Below are positions 34,704-43,414 of a stretch of DNA of 64,000 bases, in pieces. Source of the stretch: Arthrobacter sp. V1I7 (lineage in GTDB: Bacteria; Actinomycetota; Actinomycetes; Actinomycetales; Micrococcaceae); the NCBI RefSeq assembly GCF_030817015.1, contig NZ_JAUSYS010000001.1, positions 1,240,001 to 1,304,000 of the forward strand. Direction: 5' to 3'. Below the pieces are notes generated by a model. The model saw only the letters and a list, made by a program, of their open reading frames with translations. It had not been told where the DNA came from and made no database searches. The position numbers and the translations under genes were made by a program. Positions within the stretch are counted from its first letter, which is position 1. Each line of letters opens with the position of its first letter.

Positions 34704-37325
34704 TTATTTCTTTTCGGGGAGGAACATTGCTTTTTCCAGCGGTGTCACGGTGAGTGATTTGAGCTGCGCGGTCCCGCCTTCGGCGAAGAGGGCCATCTTG
34801 TCGGCTCCCGGGTTGGGGAATACCTGGTCGGTGATGGTCTTCAGGCCGTTCTGGGCGAACACCTCCACGGAGGAGCGGTCGAGGTAGATCCGCATGGTGA
34901 TGTTGCCGTTCTTGTCCAGCGTGACGGGGGCGTCCTCGATGGAGGCGAAGGCCGGGTGGAATGCGGTGTTGCCGGAGTTTGTCCGGTCAACGAACATCTT
35001 GCCGGTAGTGGCGTCGTAGCCGATGACCGTGGATGACTGTCCGTCGCCGAGGACGGTGATGCCGGATTTTGTTGCGGTACCGGGGGCGAAGGTGATGTCC
35101 ACCAGCTGCACCTGGCCTGCCGACTGTGCAGGCAGCGGGTGCGTGCCTGCTGAAATCGGGCCGCCCTTCTTGTCGTTGTAGGTGACTTTCCCTCCCAGTT
35201 TTTCGACTTGCTTTACGGCGCTTTGGGTGAGGCGGGGGCCGTCAGGGGTTTGGGTGAGTTTTACTTCGCGGGGAAGGGCCATGGCGCTGCGCCAGGGGCT
35301 GGTTGGGGTGTTGTTGGCGTAATCCCAGTTGCTCATCCAGCCCAGCATGATCCGCTTGTCGTCGGGCATGTTGGCGAAGGATACGGTGGCGTAGTAGTCC
35401 CGTCCGTAATCCAGCCAGTCATAGGACTCCAGACGGGAAGTCGCTGGGGTGGAGCTTGCTGTGAATTCGTCCGCGAGTATGTGCCCCCAGCCGAACCTGT
35501 TGTTATCGACAACCTTGATTTGTGCCTGCTGGCCAACGAATTCCTTGACATCCCATGATGCCCAGTCCAAGGATTCACTGTCGTTGCCGGTGGCCGTACG
35601 GACCACCTGTTCGTTGACTACCAGATTCACCGTTTCTTCATCGGACCTGGGAACAGCTGCGGTGTCGGTGAGCATGACGTGGTCAAGGGTCAGGTGTCCC
35701 CACCCGCCGGTAGCTTCGTCAACGATCCGCAGCTGGGCGTTTTGCCCGGCGAATTCGGAGACGTCCCAGCCTTTCCAGTTCAGCAACCCGGCATTGTCGC
35801 CGGCCAGGGAGCGGACCACGTTGCCATTAATCAGCAGTTCGACTGCGAGGGTCTGTCCGAAGTCCGCCGAACGGTTGCCGCCTCCGACCAACATGCTCAT
35901 GAAATTCTTCGTGATGGGGAACTCGGGTGATGTCAGGGTACCTTGGCGGTCATCACCGGGCACGGTGCCGGTTTCGAACGTGTTAATCCGTTTGGCGCCA
36001 ATGTAATAGTCCCCACCGCTGGTGGCTGGCTGGAAATTGGGGGTCAGGTCTCCTGTGCCGGTCCAGCCGGCATCGGCCAGCGTAGTTCCCTCGGGAACCT
36101 CAAAGCCTTCAAACTTGAGCTCTCCCTCGGGCGGGTTATTGTCCAGCTTGTCGGAGACATGGGGATGCTTGCCTCCGCCTACGAGGAAGTTCAAGTAGTC
36201 GTCCGTCACGGTGAATGTGGGTGACTGCATGGAACCGAGGGGCCAGTCCCCGTCATTGAAGGAGTTGATCAGTCCGCTGCCGCCGAATCCGGTCACGGGG
36301 CTCTGACCGGGCAGGGAACCGGTCGCCGGGGCGTCACCGAAGGGGCCATTCTTCCAGTTGCCCGGTTCGTTGTTCACCGTCCAGCCGTTGTAGGTTCCGT
36401 CGTTGAATCCGGCCACGACTGTTCCGGCCGGTGGGGCAGGGGCTGGTTCGGTGGTTTCGGAGGTGAACGTGGTGCCGTCGAAGTTGCCCACGAAGTACTG
36501 GACGGCTGAGCCTCCAGCGACGCCGCCGGGGTTGATGCTGACTATCATGACCCATTTGACGTTGTTCGGGTCACCGTCAACAGCCAAGGGGAACAGGTCG
36601 GGGCATTCCCACTGCCCGCCAGTGGCGTTGGCGGGCCCGAAGTCGCTCAGTGCGGTCCAGTCCTTAAGGTTGTCGGACTTGTACAGGACAACCTTGTGCT
36701 CCTGCGATTCCACCGCGGTCATGACCCAGTAGCCTCCGCCGGCCGGGTTGTCGTACCAGAACACTTTGGGATCACGGAAATTGGCTGAATTCCGGTTCAG
36801 CACGGGATTGCCGTCGTACTTGGTCCAGGTCTGGCCATCGTCCAGGCTGTAGGCCAGGGACTGGGCCTGGAGCCCGCGGTGCGGGGACGCTTCCTTATAG
36901 GCGCTGGTGTAGATCGCGATCAGCGGCGGGTTCTCGGCGGTGCCGAGTCCGGACGTGTTGTTTTTGTCCACGACGATGCTGCCGGAGAAGACATCTTCCT
37001 GTGCATCGGTGGAGATGGCCAACGGCTGCTCTTCCCAGTGGACGAGGTCCTTGGACGTGGCGTGGCCCCAGGACATGTTCCCCCAGGTGTTCCCGGAGGG
37101 GTTGTGCTGGTAGTACAGGTGGTAGACGCCCTTATGGAAGACGAGCCCGTTGGGGTCGTTCATCCAGTTCTTCTCGGGCGTGTAGTGGATGGCCGGCCGG
37201 TGCTGCTCATCCCCGAGTTCGGCGGCGGAGGCGGGCATGGAACCAGCCAGTGCTGCGGCGAGCGAGAGGCTGGCCAGTGTCAGTGCAGAGACGCTGCGCG
37301 TCCTCCGCATTGTGGATTGTTTCAT
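34704..37325 (-). CDS. secreted GH32 levanase/fructanase
   Basis: Extracellular glycoside hydrolase of family 32, cutting levan, inulin or sucrose to fructose. Numbered from the chosen ATG (873 residues): signal peptide about 1-35 ending ASA; WMNDPNG at 54-60 with the nucleophile Asp57; RDP at 184-186; ECPD at 240-243 with acid/base Glu240. Between about residues 293 and 630 the propeller is interrupted by non-catalytic modules with LVGGGKHP/LVGGGNRS and GWGHLTLDHV/GWGHILADEF motifs; then propeller and C-terminal sandwich resume (SVEVFAQNG). An ATG 7 codons earlier lacks a ribosome site. A GACAACGTTGTC operator lies 41 bases upstream. Confidence 0.95.
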   Translation of the reverse strand: MKQSTMRRTRSVSALTLASLSLAAALAGSMPASAAELGDEQHRPAIHYTPEKNWMNDPNGLVFHKGVYHLYYQHNPSGNTWGNMSWGHATSKDLVHWEEQPLAISTDAQEDVFSGSIVVDKNNTSGLGTAENPPLIAIYTSAYKEASPHRGLQAQSLAYSLDDGQTWTKYDGNPVLNRNSANFRDPKVFWYDNPAGGGYWVMTAVESQEHKVVLYKSDNLKDWTALSDFGPANATGGQWECPDLFPLAVDGDPNNVKWVMIVSINPGGVAGGSAVQYFVGNFDGTTFTSETTEPAPAPPAGTVVAGFNDGTYNGWTVNNEPGNWKNGPFGDAPATGSLPGQSPVTGFGGSGLINSFNDGDWPLGSMQSPTFTVTDDYLNFLVGGGKHPHVSDKLDNNPPEGELKFEGFEVPEGTTLADAGWTGTGDLTPNFQPATSGGDYYIGAKRINTFETGTVPGDDRQGTLTSPEFPITKNFMSMLVGGGNRSADFGQTLAVELLINGNVVRSLAGDNAGLLNWKGWDVSEFAGQNAQLRIVDEATGGWGHLTLDHVMLTDTAAVPRSDEETVNLVVNEQVVRTATGNDSESLDWASWDVKEFVGQQAQIKVVDNNRFGWGHILADEFTASSTPATSRLESYDWLDYGRDYYATVSFANMPDDKRIMLGWMSNWDYANNTPTSPWRSAMALPREVKLTQTPDGPRLTQSAVKQVEKLGGKVTYNDKKGGPISAGTHPLPAQSAGQVQLVDITFAPGTATKSGITVLGDGQSSTVIGYDATTGKMFVDRTNSGNTAFHPAFASIEDAPVTLDKNGNITMRIYLDRSSVEVFAQNGLKTITDQVFPNPGADKMALFAEGGTAQLKSLTVTPLEKAMFLPEKK

Positions 37326-37365
37326 GTTGCTTGTGTCGCCCTTCATTGCGCGTGTCTAGCCAGTA

Positions 37366-37421
37366 GACAACGTTGTCAGTCAGTGCGTTGGACACTAAAA
37401 GATGTCTAGCGGACAAGTCAA
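37366..37421 (-). promoter_or_regulatory. levanase promoter and LacI-type operator
   Basis: GACAACGTTGTC (37366-37377) is a perfect 12-base palindrome with a central CG step, the form expected of a LacI-family operator. Upstream on the minus strand TTGACT (37416-37421) is a -35-like element; the expected -10, about 17 bases on, is TTAGTG and weak. Almost the same palindrome recurs twice at the regulator and transporter genes. Confidence 0.75.
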
Positions 37422-37581
37422 CGGTCATTTTGTGCCGATTTTTTCAGGTTCTGACCGAGGTGCTGCCCACTGGCACGACGCTTGGCCCCGCGTCCGTGGG
37501 ACGGGGGCTGAGGCGATTTGATGGGCTGCCTTTACCGGGAACCGGGGGTGGCGGCTACCCGATGGCGGCTGTTTGGCTGGG

Positions 37582-37875
37582 CTATTGAACGGGATTGAGC
37601 CAGGTCAGCTCCGAGGCGTCGCCTTCGATGTGGCGGGCCAGTTCCTCGTTGAACCTGGCTCCGTAGTCGGCGTTGATGTGCTCCTGGAACGCGGCTTCAT
37701 CCCGGTAGACCTCGAAGACGAAGTATTCCCGGGGATTCTCTTCGCGGGTGTAGGGGAGAAACAGTTCGTTGCCTGCTTCCTTCCGGACGTGCTGGGTCAA
37801 TTCGACCATCATGGCGGCAACGCGAGCCTCACTGCCGGCTTTGACGGTGAACTCGGCATACAAGGTTTTGGTCAT
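37582..37875 (-). CDS. antibiotic biosynthesis monooxygenase-like small protein
   Basis: A 97-residue ferredoxin-like protein of the ABM family: MTKTLYAEFTVKAGSEARVA at the start, then REENPREYFVFEVYRDEAAF and QEHINADYGARFNEELARHI. Members range from true monooxygenases to mutarotase-like or stress-related proteins, so the family name does not give a reaction. It follows the LacI regulator by 52 bases on the same strand and may be co-transcribed. The start is the ATG with AGAGAG 4-9 bases ahead; the longer frame overlaps the regulator. Confidence 0.85.
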   Translation of the reverse strand: MTKTLYAEFTVKAGSEARVAAMMVELTQHVRKEAGNELFLPYTREENPREYFVFEVYRDEAAFQEHINADYGARFNEELARHIEGDASELTWLNPVQ

Positions 37876-37927
37876 GATCTCTCTCTTCAGGTTGGTTTTG
37901 CAGAGGCGAAGTTCTTTGGGAAGAGGG

Positions 37928-38980
37928 TTATGCCGACGGGCGGATTTCGCCGGATCCTCTTTGGATGAGCTCGGAGGGGACAACGTACGTCCGCGGAGCT
38001 TGATCGTCGCCATCGATTCTGGCCAGAAGTCGTTCGGCCGACATGACGCCGATCCGCTCCGGGTGTTGAGCGATGACAGTAACCCCGGGGTCCATCATGT
38101 CGGCAAGCGTGAAGTCGTCAAACCCGACCAGCGCCACACGCTTGTGTACGCCGAGTTCCTTCAGGGCGCGCATTGTGCCGAAGGTGACCAGGTTCTGACT
38201 GGAGAAGATTGCCGTCGGAGGATCCTCAGAACTCAACAGTTCAAGGGCTGCCCGCCTCGCTGCTCCCTCATCATGAAGATTTTCCACGACGGGCAGCGTA
38301 GAGGTGGGAATTCCTGCCCTGCCGACCTCCTCGAGGAAGCCCCGCCGGCGCTCCCGTGCGGTCTGAATGTCCGTGCGGTCGCCCAGGTAGGCCAATTTGG
38401 TGTGTCCGTGCGTCAGCAGATGTGCGGCCGCTTTGCCCGCGCCCACTGCGTTGTCAGTGACCACAGCATCAGCCTCAACCCCAACCGGCTCCCGGTCAAT
38501 AAAGACCATTGGCAGGTTTCTGGAGTGCTCCGGGATCATATACGCCTGGTTTTTTGCGATGGGTGTGAGGACAAGCCCGTCGACGCGCCTACCCAAAAAG
38601 GCGGCGATAATGGCCTGTTCCCGCTGAGGGTCATCGTCGAGACTGGCGGCGAAAACGGCTATTCCCCTGACGCCAAGCGCATCTTCCATGGCCCGGTGTA
38701 TCTCACCGCTGAACGGGTTGGAGACACTAGGCAGCAGGAGGCCAACCGAGAGGGTCCTTCTGCCTGCTCGGCGCAGACTGCCGGCTGTGACGTCCAGATG
38801 GTAATTGAGCTGCGCGACGGCATCGAGCACCTTTTGCCGAGTGGCCTCGGACACCCCGGCTTCGTCGTTGATTACACGTGACACGGTCTTGATTCCGACA
38901 CCTGCGAGTGCGGCCACATGGCGCATCGTGGGCCGGGTCGGGGACAGAGGTGGCTGGTAACGATCGGACATCGTTGTCAA
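37928..38980 (-). CDS. LacI-family repressor of the fructan/fructose genes
   Basis: A 350-residue LacI/GalR regulator: N-terminal helix-turn-helix with TMRHVAALAGVGIKTVSRVI, then a periplasmic-binding-like sensor domain (SNPFSGEIHRAMEDALGVRG, VDGLVLTPIAKN, VALVGFDDFTLADMMDPGVT). The start is taken at the TTG, 8 bases after AAGGAG; an ATG three codons later is the alternative. The start region itself contains GACATCGTTGTC (38967-38978), one of three copies of the operator-like palindrome, so autoregulation is likely. Fructose or a fructose phosphate is the likely effector, by context. Confidence 0.9.
   Translation of the reverse strand: MTTMSDRYQPPLSPTRPTMRHVAALAGVGIKTVSRVINDEAGVSEATRQKVLDAVAQLNYHLDVTAGSLRRAGRRTLSVGLLLPSVSNPFSGEIHRAMEDALGVRGIAVFAASLDDDPQREQAIIAAFLGRRVDGLVLTPIAKNQAYMIPEHSRNLPMVFIDREPVGVEADAVVTDNAVGAGKAAAHLLTHGHTKLAYLGDRTDIQTARERRRGFLEEVGRAGIPTSTLPVVENLHDEGAARRAALELLSSEDPPTAIFSSQNLVTFGTMRALKELGVHKRVALVGFDDFTLADMMDPGVTVIAQHPERIGVMSAERLLARIDGDDQAPRTYVVPSELIQRGSGEIRPSA
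38967..38978. promoter_or_regulatory. operator-like GACATCGTTGTC at the regulator start
   Basis: Matches the levanase operator palindrome in 11 of 12 positions and covers the first codons of the LacI gene. Binding here would block the start region of the regulator gene itself. Confidence 0.6.
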
Positions 38981-39009
38981 GAAAACCGCTCCTTCTCATT
39001 CATTTCCTA

Positions 39010-39056
39010 TTGACTCTAGCGTGTGATCCTGCTTACCTCGTTATGACATCGTTGTC
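39010..39056 (+). promoter_or_regulatory. promoter and operator of the fructose ABC operon
   Basis: TTGACT (39010-39015) and TTACCT (39033-39038) are 17 bases apart. The palindrome GACATCGTTGTC follows at 39045-39056, around the expected transcription start, ideal for repression by the divergently encoded LacI protein. Confidence 0.75.
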
Positions 39057-39090
39057 GAGGCCATGGCGGCCTCAAACACCAGGAGATTCA

Positions 39091-40209
39091 ATGTTGAGTT
39101 CCAAATCCCACCTTGCAACGGCCACTCGCATCTTTGCGGCGGGAGCGGCCCTTACCCTAGGAACGCTCAGCCTTTCCGCTTGCGGAGGAAGTTCCACCGC
39201 GCCGGCTGCCAGCGAAGGCACGTCAGGCGAAAAAGTCGGCGTTTCCCTGATCGTGAAGACCACGACCAACCCGTTCTTTGTTTCGATGCAGGACGGGGCG
39301 AAGAAGGCTGCCGAGGCCGAGGGCGTAGACCTGAAGCTCGCCGCCGGCAAGGCCGACGGCGATGAGGACACCCAGATCCAGGCCATCGAAAACGCGATCT
39401 CCAAGGGCGACAAGGGCATACTCATCACCCCGAACGGCCCGTCCGTGGTGGATGCCCTTAAGAAGGCCAGGGATGCCGGGCTCTTCGTCATCGCCCTGGA
39501 TACCCCGCCGGACCCCGCCGATGCAGTGGACATCACGTTCGCCACGGATAACTTCGCCGCCGGCGAGCTGATAGGCAAATGGACCGCAGCCCAGCTGGAC
39601 GGGAAAAAGGCCACGATCGCGCTCGTGGACCTTTTTGACGACAAGATCGTCTCGGTTGATTACAACCGGGACCAGGGTTTCCTGACCGGCCTGGGCATAG
39701 ACACTGCGGACAAGAAGAAGAACGGCGACGAGGCCAAAACCGGAAAGTACACGGGCGGCAAGGGCGGCGACTACGAGATCGTTGGCAACCAGGCCTCGCA
39801 GGGCGCTGAAGACGGCGGCCGCACCGCCATGGAAACCCTCCTATCGAGCAATCCCGACATCAACGTTGTCTACACCATCAACGAGCCTGCCGCGGCAGGC
39901 GCCTTCGAGGCGCTGAAGTCCGCCGGCAAGGACAAGGACGTGCTGGTCGTCTCCGTTGACGGCGGCTGCACGGGTGTGAACAACGTCAAGTCCGGTGTCA
40001 TCGGCGCCACCGCTCAGCAGTACCCGGTCAAGATGGCCGAACTGGGAGTGAAGGCAATCGTGGATCTGGCTAAGACCGGGAATAAGCCGGCCAACTCCGA
40101 GGGTCTGGACTTCTTCAACACCGGCGTCGAACTCGTCACCGACAAGCCGGCCGACGGCCTCAAGAGCATCACCACCACGGAAGCTACCGACATCTGCTGG
40201 GGAAAGTAA
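39091..40209 (+). CDS. sugar ABC transporter lipoprotein (fructose/ribose type)
   Basis: Substrate-binding lipoprotein of a CUT2 sugar importer. The 372 residues start with a lipoprotein signal whose lipobox is LSAC (Cys31), then a periplasmic-binding type 1 fold: SLIVKTTTNPFFVSMQDGAK, ILITPNGPSVVDALKKARDA, FVIALDTPPDPADAVDITFA, VLVVSVDGGCTGV. This resembles fructose-binding FrcB. AGGAGATTCA just ahead fixes the ATG. First gene of a binding protein-permease-ATPase-kinase series under the GACATCGTTGTC operator. The levanase and fructokinase nearby make fructose the likely ligand. Confidence 0.88.
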   Translation: MLSSKSHLATATRIFAAGAALTLGTLSLSACGGSSTAPAASEGTSGEKVGVSLIVKTTTNPFFVSMQDGAKKAAEAEGVDLKLAAGKADGDEDTQIQAIENAISKGDKGILITPNGPSVVDALKKARDAGLFVIALDTPPDPADAVDITFATDNFAAGELIGKWTAAQLDGKKATIALVDLFDDKIVSVDYNRDQGFLTGLGIDTADKKKNGDEAKTGKYTGGKGGDYEIVGNQASQGAEDGGRTAMETLLSSNPDINVVYTINEPAAAGAFEALKSAGKDKDVLVVSVDGGCTGVNNVKSGVIGATAQQYPVKMAELGVKAIVDLAKTGNKPANSEGLDFFNTGVELVTDKPADGLKSITTTEATDICWGK

Positions 40210-40314
40210 CCACCCAGCTTCCCGCGGGGAGACCGGAGCCGCTATCGGCCTCCCCGCGCTTGTCTACCGAGCTAGCTCCGCTATAGCTACCATCACCAAA
40301 GATCAGGACCTATC

Positions 40315-41361
40315 GTGACCCAGCAACAGACCGCCGGACCGCCCAGCGCCGGGCATGCCGACCTGGCCGAGGAATTCCTTGACCGCCAGACACCGCTCAG
40401 TCGGATACGCAATATCCTCCACCGTTACCCCGCCGTCAGCCCCGCCCTCGTCCTCCTCATCGCGGTGGTCGTGTTCGGCCTCCTCAATGACCGGTTCCTG
40501 CGGGTTGAAAACCTCTCCCTGATTACCCAGCAGGTCTCCGTCGTCGGCACCCTGGCCATCGCCCAGACCCTCATCATCCTCACCGCAGGCATCGACCTTT
40601 CCGTCGGGGCCGTCATGATCCTGTCCTCGATGGTCGTGGCCCAACTCGCCGTCAACAACGGACTGCCGGCACCTGTTGCACTCCTCGCAGGCCTGATCGT
40701 CGGACTCGCAGCCGGAGCACTCAACGGATTCCTGGTCACCCGGTTCCGGCTCCCACCGTTCATCGTCACCTTGGGCACGCTGAATATCTTCATCGCCCTG
40801 ACGCTGCTCTACTCCAACGGTGCGACAGTGCGCGGCTCGGCCATGCCGGACCTGCTCACCTGGACCGGAACCACCTTCCCGGTGGGCCCGGTAAGGATCT
40901 CCACCGGCGTCGTTGTGATGCTGCTGCTCTACGTCGCCATCGCGTTCATCCTGGGCAAAACCGCCTGGGGCCGGCACGTCTACGCCGTGGGCGATGACAA
41001 GGAAGCCGCCCGCCTGGCCGGTATCGCCGTGAACAAAGTCCTCATGAGCGTCTACCTCGCCGCCGGCGCTGTCCTGGCGATCGGCGCCTGGATCCAGATC
41101 GGCCGCACCAACGCCGCCAGCCCCAACGCAGGGATGGACCTGAACTTGGACTCCATCACCGCCGTGGTCATCGGCGGAACCAGCCTCTTCGGCGGCCGTG
41201 GTTCCGTCTGGGGAACCCTCCTGGGCGCCCTGATCGTCGGCGTCTTCCGCAACGGACTCTCCCTCGCAGGCCTCGATGTGCTCTACCAGACCCTCGCCGT
41301 GGGCGTCCTCATCATCCTCGCTGTGTCCATCGACCAGTGGATCCGAAAGGTCAAGTCATGA
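40315..41361 (+). CDS. sugar ABC transporter permease (FrcC/RbsC type)
   Basis: A 348-residue CUT2 permease with a cytoplasmic N-terminus and about 9-10 membrane helices. Family segments: TLIILTAGIDLSVGAVMILS, FIVTLGTLNIFIALTLLYSN, YAVGDDKEAARLAGI (the ATPase-contacting loop) and ITAVVIGGTSLFGGRGSVWG. GTG start with AGGACC a few bases ahead. Its TGA overlaps the ATPase ATG (ATGA), so the two are co-translated. Confidence 0.92.
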   Translation: MTQQQTAGPPSAGHADLAEEFLDRQTPLSRIRNILHRYPAVSPALVLLIAVVVFGLLNDRFLRVENLSLITQQVSVVGTLAIAQTLIILTAGIDLSVGAVMILSSMVVAQLAVNNGLPAPVALLAGLIVGLAAGALNGFLVTRFRLPPFIVTLGTLNIFIALTLLYSNGATVRGSAMPDLLTWTGTTFPVGPVRISTGVVVMLLLYVAIAFILGKTAWGRHVYAVGDDKEAARLAGIAVNKVLMSVYLAAGAVLAIGAWIQIGRTNAASPNAGMDLNLDSITAVVIGGTSLFGGRGSVWGTLLGALIVGVFRNGLSLAGLDVLYQTLAVGVLIILAVSIDQWIRKVKS

Positions 41362-42152
41362 CCATGACAGAATCTGCAGCCCCCAACGTGGCCACCCGCG
41401 AGCCCATCCTGAAGGCCAGAAACCTCGTCAAGACCTTCGGCCGCGTCGTCGGCCTGGACGGAGTCAGCCTCGACCTGTACCCGGGCGAAGTCCTGGCGAT
41501 CATCGGCGACAACGGCGCCGGAAAATCAACCCTGATCAAATGCCTGACCGGAGCAGAAGTACCGGACTCCGGCGAACTCACTGTCTCAGGACAGCCGGTG
41601 CACTTCAAACGCCCCCAGGACGCCAGGGTCCACGGCATCGAAACTGTGTACCAGAACCTGGCGGTCTCGCCGGCCCTGGATGTCGCCTCCAACCTGTTCC
41701 TGGGCCGAGAGGAAAGGCGTGCGGGAATTCTCGGGAGCGTGTTCCGGATGCTCGACACCAAAGGCATGCGCCTGAAGGCCAAGCAGGAGCTGACCCGGCT
41801 GGGCATCTCCACCCTCCAGGACGTGACAGTGCCCGTGGAGAACCTCTCCGGCGGCCAGCGCCAAGCCGTCGCCGTGGCCCGCGCCGCAGCGTTCGGTTCA
41901 AAAGTAGTCGTGCTTGATGAACCGACAGCGGCACTCGGCGTCCGGGAATCCAACCAGGTCCTGCAGCTGGTCCGGGACCTCCGGGACCGCGGCCTGCCAG
42001 TCATCCTGATCAGCCACAACATGCCCCACGTCTTTGACGTGGCGGACCGGATCCACATCCAGCGCCTCGGCAAGTGCGCGGCCACGATCACACCGCAATC
42101 ACACAACATGACCGATGCGGTTGCGATCATGACCGGTGCGGCCACCGCCTGA
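41358..42152 (+). CDS. sugar ABC transporter ATPase (FrcA type, single domain)
   Basis: A 264-residue ATPase with one nucleotide-binding domain, as in FrcA, whereas most CUT2 ATPases carry two in tandem. Walker A GDNGAGKS at 50-57, signature LSGGQRQAVAVARA, Walker B VVLDEPTAALG and the switch His in VILISHNMPHVFDVADR. Starts inside the permease stop. A hairpin lies between it and the fructokinase gene. Confidence 0.93.
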   Translation: MTMTESAAPNVATREPILKARNLVKTFGRVVGLDGVSLDLYPGEVLAIIGDNGAGKSTLIKCLTGAEVPDSGELTVSGQPVHFKRPQDARVHGIETVYQNLAVSPALDVASNLFLGREERRAGILGSVFRMLDTKGMRLKAKQELTRLGISTLQDVTVPVENLSGGQRQAVAVARAAAFGSKVVVLDEPTAALGVRESNQVLQLVRDLRDRGLPVILISHNMPHVFDVADRIHIQRLGKCAATITPQSHNMTDAVAIMTGAATA

Positions 42153-42167
42153 ACGACTGCTGTCCTC

Positions 42168-42208
42168 ACGTCAGTCCGCAGACCCGCTACCGGTCCGCGG
42201 ACTGACGT
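42168..42208 (+). other. hairpin between ATPase and fructokinase genes
   Basis: A 17-base stem with one mismatch (ACGTCAGTCCGCAGACC against GGTCCGCGGACTGACGT) and a 7-base loop, without a U-run. It may act as a partial terminator or processing site that separates transporter and kinase mRNA levels. Confidence 0.65.
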
Positions 42209-42260
42209 GGCTTGAACAGCCCCCCGCCCCGCCACAACAGCTCCCCACGAGAGACAGACC

Positions 42261-43220
42261 ATGGATTACCTCACAACAGCCCGGCATGACGCCCACCAGA
42301 CCCTGGACGTCATGGTCGTAGGCGAAGCGCTGATCGACGTGGTCATAACCCCACACGACCGAGTGGAACACCCGGGCGGCTCGCCGGCCAACGTCGCGTA
42401 CGGACTTGGCCGCCTCGGCGTAACCACAGGTCTGCTCACGGCCATCGCCCCGGACGCCCGCGGGAATGCCATCGAAAACCATCTCCACAGCGCAGGAGTC
42501 ATACTTCTGCCCGGCTCAAAATCCCTCACCCGGACGGCATCGGCAACAGCAACCCTTGCACCGGACGGTTCCGCAAGGTACGACTTCGACACCTCCTGGG
42601 ACCTTGCCCCAACAGCCCCGGCCTACTTCCCGAAAATACTGCACACCGGATCCATCGCCACGTTCCTCAGCCCCGGTGCCAGTGCCGTGAAAGCTCTGCT
42701 CGAACAGGCCCACAGACAATGCATGATCACGTATGACCCCAACATCAGGCCAGCCCTGCTCGGCAGCCAAGCCGAAGCGAAAGCCATCTTTGAAGAGCTC
42801 GTGGCCTTAACCGACGTCGTCAAACTCAGCGACGAGGACGCCCGGTGGTTGTACCCCCGGAAAAGCCTGGACGAAACCGCAGCACACATCCTCGGGCTGG
42901 GCACCCAGCTGACCGTCATAACCAAAGGCGCCGAAGGCTCACAATTCACATCCGCCGACGCCAACATCAACATCCCCGCCGTGAAAACCACCGTTGCAGA
43001 CACCATCGGCGCCGGAGACTCCTACATGTCCGCCCTCATTCTGGGCTTCCTCACCCGAGGAACCGAAGGCTTCGCCCCCGCTGTCTTGGAGCAGCTTGGA
43101 CACACCGCAGCCGCAGCCGCGGCCATCACCGTACAGCGCCCGGGAGCAAACCCACCGACCCTTGAGGAACTAAACGCCGCAATCGAAGCAAATACCCCCG
43201 CCCAATACGCGGGTACCTGA
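42261..43220 (+). CDS. PfkB-family fructokinase
   Basis: A 319-residue ribokinase-type sugar kinase. The N-terminal sugar-binding signature GGSPANVAYGLGRLG is at 39-53 and the catalytic ADTIGAGDSYMSALI at 246-260, with Asp253 the base. ITYDPNIRPALLGSQAEAK is a typical fructokinase segment. It would convert imported fructose to fructose 6-phosphate. It closes the operon that begins with the binding protein. The assignment to fructose comes from the family subgroup and the levanase context. Confidence 0.85.
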   Translation: MDYLTTARHDAHQTLDVMVVGEALIDVVITPHDRVEHPGGSPANVAYGLGRLGVTTGLLTAIAPDARGNAIENHLHSAGVILLPGSKSLTRTASATATLAPDGSARYDFDTSWDLAPTAPAYFPKILHTGSIATFLSPGASAVKALLEQAHRQCMITYDPNIRPALLGSQAEAKAIFEELVALTDVVKLSDEDARWLYPRKSLDETAAHILGLGTQLTVITKGAEGSQFTSADANINIPAVKTTVADTIGAGDSYMSALILGFLTRGTEGFAPAVLEQLGHTAAAAAAITVQRPGANPPTLEELNAAIEANTPAQYAGT

Positions 43221-43339
43221 AGGACATCACCAACCAGGGCCCATCAGGAGAGCTGCCCAGTCGCATGAACGGGCTGATCCTGCCACTACTTTTTCGGCGT
43301 CAGATGCCTGATTTTCTCGTCTGTTGCGTCCGAATCAAA

Positions 43340-43366
43340 CGCCGATAATGGACCTTCCCTCAAGCT
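43340..43366 (+). repeat. dispersed repeat copy B (CGCCGATAATGGACCTTCC)
   Basis: The same 19-base core as near 19801, here 57 bases past the resolvase remnant. A related TTTTTCGGCGTC stretch occurs about 50 bases earlier, reminiscent of the multiple end repeats of IS21-type elements. Confidence 0.6.
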
Positions 43367-43414
43367 AAGGGAGCTCGGCATGGGCATGCCGGCTGTGTCG
43401 GAAGGGGAGGGGAC

